DNA from: Laccaria trichodermophora
Lineage: Eukaryota > Basidiomycota > Agaricomycetes > Agaricales > Hydnangiaceae
Length of the DNA: 64,000 nt
Direction: 5' to 3'
Assembly (NCBI GenBank): GCA_018417955.1
Contig: JACTVC010000013.1
Location: forward strand, 328,017-392,016
Part shown: piece by piece, positions 49,201 to 58,100 of the stretch
How positions within the stretch are numbered: position 1 is the stretch's first letter
Layout: each line of letters starts with the position of its first letter
Program-made: the position numbers and the translations under genes
The notes under the pieces: generated by a model
Seen by the model: the letters and a program-made list of their open reading frames with translations, nothing else
The model's database searches: none
What the model was told of the DNA's origin: nothing

Positions 49201-51189
49201 TAACCTTTTGGTCCTAACCCTGATCATGTAGTTGAAGTGCAAGGTGTTGACATTTGTAGTCTGTTGTATTATCTCAGTAAACTTTGTAGTATAAGTCTGA
49301 CATTTTTGTAGTCTATCAGTAAACTTGGTAGTCTATAGACTTTTGTAGTCTTTTGTAGTGTATTAGTAAACTTTGTAGTCTAAGTCTGACTTTTGTGGTC
49401 TTTTATAGTATATCAGTAAACTGTGTGGTCTAAGTCTGACTTTTTGTAGTCTATGCCCAACTCTGAAACAGAGGAGGATTTTGTCAGAACAATAAAACAT
49501 GTTCTCTGCCAACTGTTCTGTGATGGCACTCCCACAAATTTTGGGTATGTTCCATTGATCATTCCTGAGTGTTCCTGTTTTCGCTGATGACTCACCATAA
49601 TGTTCTTTCCTTTGAGAACTCGTTTGTATTCTCTTTTGCTGGTGAACATTTGAACTACCATACATACCAAGTTCTCATAGCCTATGATGTTAAATTCCCA
49701 ATTTTGAAACAGAGAGAGAATGCTTGACTGTGATGGCTTACTATGAATTTCAGCTTGTTCTGTTCTTTGTAACTTTTTACAACCTTTTGGTAAGGCTGGC
49801 CTGCGAGGAGCGAACTGTGTTAGTGGTTCAGTGATGAGGAGGCCACTAATAGTAATATAAAACATTATTCAGGTGGAATGTATAAATTACATTATTTCAA
49901 ACAGAGTGAGGGACTGGCACTTGCACCACTAAACAATATCTAACTCTCATAGTCTAATTCCTTTTCTAGGGCATGCACCTTCCTTTTTTGGTCATTTTTC
50001 CCACAATACAATAATTGTAGCCCTTTCTTTGAGCTTTCTTAATAAACTGAAAGTATGCTGTTTGGTTTTGTTTTCATGGTGAAAAACACAAAAAAAACAA
50101 AAAAGAAATGTGACACTTCTGAAATTCCTTTACCTCATATCTCCACAATAGGAGCACTTCAGAATCTAATTCAAACAGATTCAGGAAGCTATAGTGTAGG
50201 GCTACAAATTTCATTTTGACCATTTTTGGTAATTGGTCGTGTGATCACCCTCCACCAATGCAAAAGACCCTGACAATTCCTATCCTGTTATTACCCTAGG
50301 CAGGAATGAAATACCAAAAATATCACCCTGGGAAAGCAATGAAAAACAGCCCAGGCAGAATGAAAAATAGTGCTAGGCAGGAATGAAATAGATATGAAAC
50401 AGAAATGAAACAGAAATGATATGGATATGAAACAGAAATGAAATGAAAAATAGTCCAGGCAGGAATGAAAGAGATATGAAACAGAAATGAAATAGATAGG
50501 AAACAGGAATGAAATGAAAAATAGACAAGGTAGGAATGAAAAATAGTGCTAAGCAGGAATGAAATAGATATGAAACAGAAATGAAATGGATATGAAACAG
50601 AAATGAAATGAAAAATAGCCCAGGCAGGAATGAAAAAGATATGAAACAGAAATGAAATAGATATGAAACAGAAATGAAATGGATATGAAACAGGAATGAA
50701 ATGAAAAATAGCCCAGGTAGGAATGAAAAATAGTGCTAGGCAGGAATGAAATAGATATGAAACAGAAATGAAATGGATATGAAACAGAAATGAAATGAAA
50801 AATAGCCCAGGCAGGAATGAAAAATAGTGCTAAGCAGGAATGAAATAGATATGAAACAGAAATGAAATGGATATGAAACAGGAATGAAATGAAAAATAGC
50901 CCAGGTAGGAATGAAAAATAGTGCTAGGCAGGAATGAAATAGATATGAAACTGAAATGAAATGAAAAATAGCCCAGGCAGGAATGAAAAATAGTGCTAAG
51001 CAGGAATGAAATAGATATGAAACAGAAATGAAATAGATATGAAACAGGAATGAAACAATACCTTAAAAGAAATGAGATACATTTCATAAGGTCTGCCATG
51101 TTATCTCATTTCATAAAAAACCCTGGCAATTAACAAATCGTTGTGCTGGCAGTTGCCAGTGTTTTATGATAAAAGTGGTAGGGACCACT
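46278..51189. mobile_element. L4: foldback element
   Basis: Eight-base duplication CCACACAT (46270-46277, 51190-51197). Ends ACTAGTCCCTACCACTT and AGTGGTCCCTACCACTT. Arms 46278-47450 and 49960-51189 are inverted copies: a conserved 100 bp end (GCAACTGCCAGCACAACG), an array of CATTCCTGCCTGGGCTATTT and CATTTCTGTTTCATATCTA units, and the block shared with L1-L3 (47130-47440, 49965-50250). The core (47450-49960) contains TTTGTAGTCT units and a small insertion. Long frames in the arms come from the stop-free repeat unit, not from genes. Confidence 0.8.
47660..48071. mobile_element. T3: 412 bp TA-flanked MITE
   Basis: Inverted ends CAGTCATCCACC with TAATGATACACC or TAAGGATACACC further in, flanked by TA (47658-47659, 48072-48073). 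Size, CAGT ends and TA target fit a non-autonomous Tc1/mariner (pogo-like) element. No coding frame. Confidence 0.7.
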
Positions 51190-52411
51190 CCACACATGAG
51201 GTTGATGACGACACCCAATGCCCAGCGGACAGCGATGATACGGGTGAAACATATTCAACTGTATAAAATCCGATTTTCGCGATTTTACCATTAAAAGGTC
51301 TTCTCTGTAACTACACTATGTACAGTTTGCAATGATAGAGAGTCTTTGAACATACCCGGTTCAGTAGACTAAAAGTGCACATGCGTTGAGTCTAAACATA
51401 GGACAAAGGCCTTGGAGCTGGCAGCAGTATGCGCTGTGACATTATACTTGGAGCCTATCTAAGATTCACCCACCATGAAATAGAGTACAAAGAGACTCTA
51501 GAGTAAACCACCCAATGCAGGGACAAGATTGCATTACTACCAAGGGTTTAGAAACAAGTAATGGATTTTATATGGAAAAACTCAGTCTTTTATCTTGCGA
51601 TAAAACTACCAAGACTTTTGAAGGATAAATTACATGTGGGCATTATGAAATAATGTTCTACTACTAGAAAGACTATACTATGAGAAGATAGTATACGTAC
51701 AAAGACCAAGTGCGGCTTGCGGCCATGTAAAGAGTCAAGTACAGCAATTCCCACGTATGCATCAAAGAGTGATGTGTCACAACGTCTAATACGCATAAAG
51801 CGCACACCTGGAGCTACATTATGTAATCCATCCTAGAGACATTTGAAAACATCTTTGGAGTGTCTTCCAACCTCCATAATGAACAGACAGAGCCAAGACA
51901 AGGCATTTTAATTAAAAAACCCGGAAATAATGGAAAACCGAAGGCTAATGGCAATGCATATGCATGTGCATCAAGGCATCAGGAAACATTAATCATTATT
52001 GATGCCAACTGTCAAACCGGTACACCAGGCCATAGAAAAGAAACATGCAGAATCACGCCAAGCTAAGAATAGCACACCGGCTAAACTCCGCACATGCATC
52101 AAATATTGATGCACTTGAAAATGAAAGAGGCAACACTACAAAACTGTAGTGTCCCACTAGAAAGAGACTACAAGATATACCATACGTTCAGTATAAGCCA
52201 TTTGTAATTTGGGCCAATATAAAACCGTAGAAAAACACATGTAAAAGCATAGATAGGAGTTTTGGAGTATAAAAAGGGCGCACTGGCAGGTCAAACAGCA
52301 GAAAATCGACCCCCATTGACCAGCTAGTGTGCTTAAAAACCTCTTATTCAAGTCTCCAAGTAAGTTGACTCCCAAGCACGCTGGCTTCGTTCACACTGTA
52401 CTTTTCTGACC
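51190..52411. other. Unassigned AT-rich DNA with a TATA-like site
   Basis: No recognisable gene or element. GTATAAAAAGG at 52268-52278 looks like a TATA box about 140 bp before the ATG at 52412. The region could be an LTR or promoter of a lost element; I see no second copy in the window. Confidence 0.3.
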
Positions 52412-52618
52412 ATGAAGAAAACTCCTTTAATTGATTACAACTGTCCACCTCCTAAGTCTCTACTTGGAGTGCAAGTATCATTTAGACGAGGCAGCGTACT
52501 TGTACAATTTGTTTTGGAGTGTAGTGACATAATAAAAGCTCAAGGGAGTTATAAAAGTCCGATAAATTTGTGTTTTGTGTCAATTAATGAAACTGTGATT
52601 CAAGAACTTTACATTTGA
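52412..52618 (+). CDS. Short ORF downstream of a TATA-like site (uncertain)
   Basis: A 68-codon ATG frame (MKKTPLIDYNCPPPKSLLG at its start) with no recognised domain. The only support is its position behind GTATAAAAAGG. It may be the first exon of a lost gene or chance. Confidence 0.2.
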   Translation: MKKTPLIDYNCPPPKSLLGVQVSFRRGSVLVQFVLECSDIIKAQGSYKSPINLCFVSINETVIQELYI

Positions 52619-52794
52619 GAAACCAGGTTCCCTGAAAAACATACTTTGTTCTATTGAACTATTCTAATACCACACCCAATAATAAAACCCCGTTTTATTA
52701 CGAAAACTATTGAGACTTAACCTAAGAAGACAAAAGAGGTATTTCTTAATACCAAAGGCCCTTGAACTCTTGCACTGAGATTGTGATAGTGTGT

Positions 52795-52818
52795 GTGTGT
52801 GTGTGTGAGTGAGTGTTA
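52795..52818. repeat. (GT)n microsatellite
   Basis: Uninterrupted GT repeats followed by GAGTGAGTG, just before the truncated element E8. Confidence 0.9.
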
Positions 52819-52849
52819 GGTGTTAGGGTTTTCCCCTGATGCACTTGAT

Positions 52850-52974
52850 CCTTGTTTGCATGTTCGCACTTTCACGTTCATCCCCGTGCAAAGCGTATCA
52901 GCGAACAACGCCCAGCGCCCACGTACAACATGCAATGACGCCAACGCAACAACGGCACATGACAACAACAACGC

Positions 52975-53005
<31 letters not shown>

Positions 53006-53603
53006 CTCGATGGTGACAACACGACAGCAACACACAACGTCGACAACACGACAGCAACATGCAACATCGACAACGCGACGGCGACATGCAACGTCGACAA
53101 TGCAAGTCCCCCACCACACTCTCCCCACCCCATTAGTCCCCCCTTCCACCACACTCTCTCCTCACCACTCCTCCCCCCTCCCTCTACAACACACTCTCCC
53201 TCTGTGTCTCTACCCCCTTTTCTTGTCCCCACCCTCTTCATTGTCCCTACCCCCCCCTGCTTTAATATAGATTGTATGTAGTAAAATACATTTTGTGTCC
53301 TTATTAAATAAATTATAATTTGACATATAAATCTATTGCTTGAGATATGGGTTCTATGAGGGATTTTGAGTACTAAGTTATCAGGATAAGGTAGGAGTTG
53401 AATAAATACATATGTAGTCACATGATGAAAAGCTGATCAGTAAATTTACATTCATTCCAGTCCTATTCCTGTGGAATCCTGCGGAATCCAGTTCCATTCC
53501 TGTGGAATCCTGCAGAATCTGGTTCCATTCCTGCGGATTCCTGTGGATTCCTGCAGATTCCTGTGGATTCCTGCAGGAATGGGAGGGGCACTATAAAGTA
53601 CTG
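52850..53603. mobile_element. E8: KDZ-family element, left end missing
   Basis: The right end is present: GGAATCC array (53473-53580) and terminus GGGGCACTATAAAGTACT. Internal parts follow the E6 layout: CAACGAC/CAACAAC-rich region, pyrimidine tract (53105-53255), then an AT-rich part starting TTTAATATAGATTGTATGTA that closely resembles 31375-31440 in E6. No left array, so it is a truncated copy. Confidence 0.6.
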
Positions 53604-54377
53604 GGTATTCGCGCTATCAAGAGTATGGGGTTACTACAAGAGGGAGAATCGACTTCAATACCAGGCCCTTCTGTCATCGACACTCCCTTCCCCCTTTCCC
53701 TAGACCTTATCAACACTACGATTTCACGATTAGTAGAACAGTTGGTGTTGCAGAATTCGATCTTGTGGCGGTCATCATCAGAAGCGTCGGTTGTCCATTT
53801 CGTCAAATAGGACAACGAAGTGGTCTGTTCACAGGCACCTGGTTTAAACAGCGGCAGTTGGTGATTAGGGCAATGACAGGATGGGCATTCCTCTGGGGAT
53901 GTAACCATTGAGCTTGTCTGCAAGGGGGAATTCCAACCCTCAAGGTCCTGACAACAGCAGTTTTTCACGCAACTGCAGTGGGCATAGCTCATGACGGTTG
54001 GGAGAGATCGTTTCAACATTGACAGGGTTATCAAAGGTGAGAAGCCGTCGTCTGTTGTAGCCAGGTGGTTACCTCTGAAAGCAGTGGGCGGTCACGCTAA
54101 TGTGGGTATGGAGGGTGCAAAGCCATCATCCATCATAGTTGAGCCATTGCCCTCGGAAGCAGCAGGTCTTCATGCTATCGAGGGAATGGGGGATATAGAG
54201 TCAATGGGGTCGACGTTTAACTTGCCTTTGTTTGACCTAAGGCTCGTTCAGGGAGGGGGAAGTCTGGAAACTGTCATAGGTTGACAGGTTCTGTTGATCA
54301 GACTTGCCTTTTCGGGGTTCTCTGCACTTATGCACTCACGGACTTCATCTTGATGAAGTCCGCGGTGCCCCCACCAT
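53604..54377 (-). other. Probable internal part of an LTR retrotransposon remnant
   Basis: Lies between E8 and LTR2. On the minus strand it begins with the primer-binding-site-like TGGTGGGGGCACC (54364-54376). Frames on both strands are short; none shows a clear gag zinc knuckle or pol motif. The plus-strand frame 53991-54284 has repeat-like KPSSVV and KPSSII segments but no known domain. Confidence 0.35.
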
Positions 54378-54748
54378 TGTGAAACCAAAGGGCTGATCGG
54401 GACTTCTCGACAAAGGTGTGAGTGCGAGATGGCGGCAGAGAATATTCGTGGTACGCGTGAAAGAGTTCATAATGTGGTGCCACAAGGCGATACCATGTGT
54501 AGTTTATCCTGTGACCCAGGAGCTGGGGCGCAGTCACCTGGCGCAGGACTCTGGTATCCCAGAGGGGAGGCATATGGCTGCCTAGCTGTACAGAAAGGGT
54601 GTGACTCCATCCACATGTATATATGATGTGGTTGCAAAGTTAGTATATTTGTTGTGAATGCAACGCTATACAGAGCAGTGACAAATACAAGTAAATATGA
54701 TGGTTCTAGGTCATGCAAGAAGTATACTTATACTACCACGCCGTTACA
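54378..54748 (-). repeat. LTR of a retrotransposon (LTR2)
   Basis: Read on the minus strand it starts TGTAACGGCGTGG exactly where the NLR 3' flank stops matching its left-hand copy (54748) and ends TTTCACA, one base before the primer-binding-site-like motif. Length 371 bp, TG...CA ends. It probably interrupted the 3' flank of the NLR gene. No second LTR is visible. Confidence 0.5.
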
Positions 54749-55191
54749 GTTTGACCTCATACCTCAGGCTTACTCATCACAGAGTGTTTTAGCATTGTCT
54801 GTCCTTTTCATTGTTGCTCCATATGGCAATCACCTCATTTCTTCCACCATCAACACTACAGCAGCACAATAATGATATTGATATGTGCTGAAGCACACTT
54901 AAGCATCCTGGCACATTGTGGTACTGCTCTTGGACTCCTTGAGGATAGCTCAGGGCACCCCAGGACAATCTCAAGTTGTCGGTGGGAATTTAAAACAGGG
55001 ACCTGTACCTGAGGGTGTGACCAGGACTCCTGGTTCTGATACCCATCCAGAGTTTACTGTGGATACTGTCAGAGAAGGAGTGATGTTTCTGATGAAGCAA
55101 TTTAATATATTCAGAACTGCTTATGTGCTACCTACAGAAACTTTGGCAACATTTTTATAATACTGGCCAACATCCAACTACTAGAAACTAA
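54749..55191. repeat. Duplicated 3' flank of the NLR gene (right copy)
   Basis: Inverted counterpart of 593-1035. On the plus strand a frame (54918-55160) ends with the same residues as the left copy (THPEFTVDT, REGVMFLMKQFNIFRTA, LPTETLAT), but a 2 bp difference near 54993 changes the frame upstream. It is convergent with the NLR gene, its stop about 30 bp from the NLR stop. Confidence 0.55.
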
Positions 55192-58100
55192 TCAGGCTCC
55201 AATTTTGCACAAATGCCAGTCTTTTCCAAATGCAAATTCATCAAAAGAAAGCTTTGTGGTATGTGTTGCAATGACAAGTGGGTTCCTAGGTTGCCATTGA
55301 AGACCTGATTGGTACCAAGGTGGTATCCAGAGCAACAAATCTCCTGTATGTGTGGAGAGCCAGCCAGTTGATGTAGGATAGGATTGATTGAGAATAGAAA
55401 ATGCTAAAAGAAAATATGAGAAATGTAATAAAGGGATAAAATAAATGATGACATACTATTTATATCAGAGTCATGGTTCCTGATTTTAGTATCATCATAT
55501 AACCCTGAAAAAATGCCCTTTCCATCAGGTGAGAATGCAACAGAGTTGACCCAATCTGTGTAGCCTTCAAATGGATCTGAGACAGGCTTTCCTGTCTGTG
55601 CATCCCACATTCTGATACTTTTGTCCCTGGATCCTGAAACAATGTACTTTCCATCAGGTGAGAAGGCAACAGAGGTGACCCAACCTGTGTGACCTTCAAA
55701 TGAATCTGAGACAGGCTTTCCTGTCTGTGCATCCCACATTCTAATAGTTTTGTCAAATGATCCTGAAACAATGTACTTTCCATCATGTGAGAATGCAACA
55801 GAGGTGACCCAATCTGTGTGGCCTTCAAATGGATCTGAGACAGGCTTTCCTGTCTGTGCATCCCACATTCTGATAGTTTTGTCATCTGATCCTGAAACAA
55901 TGTACTTTCCATCAGGGGAGAATGCAACAGAGGTGACCCGACCTGTGTGGCCTTCAGGTGGATGTGAGACAGGTTTTCCTGTCTGTGCATCCCACATTCT
56001 GATAGTTTTGTCCCATGATCCTGAAACAATGTACTTTCCATCAGGTGAGAAGGCAACAGATTTGACACCAATTGTGTGGCCTTCAAATGAATCTGAGACA
56101 GGCTTTCCTGTTTGTGCATCCCACATTCTGATAGTGTTGTCATTGGATCCTGAAACAATGTACTTTCCATCAGGTGAGAAGGCAACAGAATTGACCCAAT
56201 CTGTGTGGCCTTTTAATGGATCTGAGACAGGCTTTCCTGTCTGTGCATCCCACATTCTGATAGTTTTGTCACATGATCCTGAAACAATGCACATTCTATC
56301 AGGTGAGAAGGCAACAGAATTGACAGAACCTGTGTGGCCTTCAAATGAATCTGAGACAGGCTTTCCTGTCTGTGCATCCCACATTCTGATAGTTTTGTCC
56401 CATGATCCTGAAACAATGTACTTTCCATCAGGTGAGAAGGCAACAGAATTGACATAATTTGTGTGGCCTTCAGGTGGATGTGAGACAGGTTTTCCTGTCT
56501 GTGCATCCCACATTCTGATAGTTTTGTCCCATGATCCTGAAACAATGTACTTTCCATCAGGTGAGAATGCAACAGAGGTGACACAATCTGTGTGGCCTTC
56601 AAATGGATCTGAGACAGGCTTTCCTGTCTGTGCATCCCACATTCTGATAGTTTTGTCATATGATCCTGAAACAATGTACTTTCCATCAGGTGAGAATGCA
56701 ACAGAGTTGACCCAATCTATGTAGCCTTCAAATGGATCTGAGACAGGCTTTCCTGTCTGTGCATTCCACATTCTGATAGTGTTGTCATTGGATCCTGAAA
56801 CAATGTACTTTCCATCAGGTGAGAAGGCAACAGATTTGACACCAATTGTGTGGCCTTCAAATGAATCTGAGACAGGCTTTCCTGTCTGTGCATCCCACAT
56901 TCTGATAGTTGTGTCCCTGGATCCTGAAACAATGTACTTTCCATCTGGTGAGAATGCAACAGAGGTGACCCAACCTGTGTGGCCTTCAAATGGATCTGAG
57001 ACAGGCTTTCCTGTCTGTGCATCCCACATTCTGATAGTTTTGTCATCTGATCCTGAAACAATGTACTTTCCATCCAGTGAGAATGCAACAGAGGTGACCC
57101 AACCTGTGTGGCCTTCAAATGGATCTGAGACAGGTTTTCCTGTCTGTGAATCCCACATTCTGATAGTTTTGTCATTGGATCCTGAAACAATGTACTTTCC
57201 ATCAGGTGAGAAGGCAATGGAATTGACAAAATCTGTGTGGCCTTTTAATGGATCTGAGACAGGCTTTCCTGTCTGCACATCCCACATTCTGATAGTTTTG
57301 TCCCATGATCCTGAAACAATGTACTTTCCATCAGGTGAGAATGCAACAGAGGTGACACAATCTGTGTGGCCTTGCAAGATACTATTTATAGATGGCCATG
57401 ATATTTGCTTTCCCTTTTCAAAAGAGACTACTCTAGTAAAGTGGTGAGAATACTTTTTTGCAATCAGAGAGTCACTTGGTGACATTGGCAAGGCCGACAG
57501 ATATATGTGAGGTGCACTATGGGATATAGGTTGGAAAAAAGTTGTCACAAATTTCATAGCATCTTCAATAAACATTTTCATATTTTTATCCATCTGCAAG
57601 TATGTTAGATAGTTTATAGTTGTATTCATGAAATGACTACACCTTTTCCCAGCCTAATAATGAGGACAGAATTCCTGGTGCAATACTGACTTTGCTTGTA
57701 ATGCTCAACACTTCTAACCAATAGAGAAATTTATAATCCAACAAGTGATGAAGACCTTCCAGAACCTGACCACTGCATGGGACACACAAAACATGGGCTG
57801 AAAAAAAACAGCATGCATAAAGTAGCTCAGATGAGATTTTTTCTTTGGCTTGTTCCAGTATATTGACTTCAGGATCATCATTTGCATTAAATGATGTGGG
57901 CAGTTGACATATATTAAAGTAAAGCCCTGTCTTGAGTATATATAAAGTTGTGACAGCAAATTCTTTTTCAGCATTATCAGTATTGATAAAGAATTCCCCA
58001 CTTTGAGGTGAGCATGTCAGGTAGTCACAAAAAGAGCTGTGCAATGGCTTGATAGCAATTTCATTCCCATTGATACCAGAAAGTAAACAACCCAATGGCT

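Noticed and set aside
49363..49865. Minus-strand frames in the L4 core as genes
   Set aside because: They overlap TTTGTAGTCT repeats and show no known domain, splice pattern or conservation with the other L elements.
55750..57447. Long plus-strand frames opposite the WD40 repeats (up to 235 codons)
   Set aside because: They are the antisense of the 129 bp repeat, whose unit happens to lack stops in that frame; the minus strand has all WD40 motifs.
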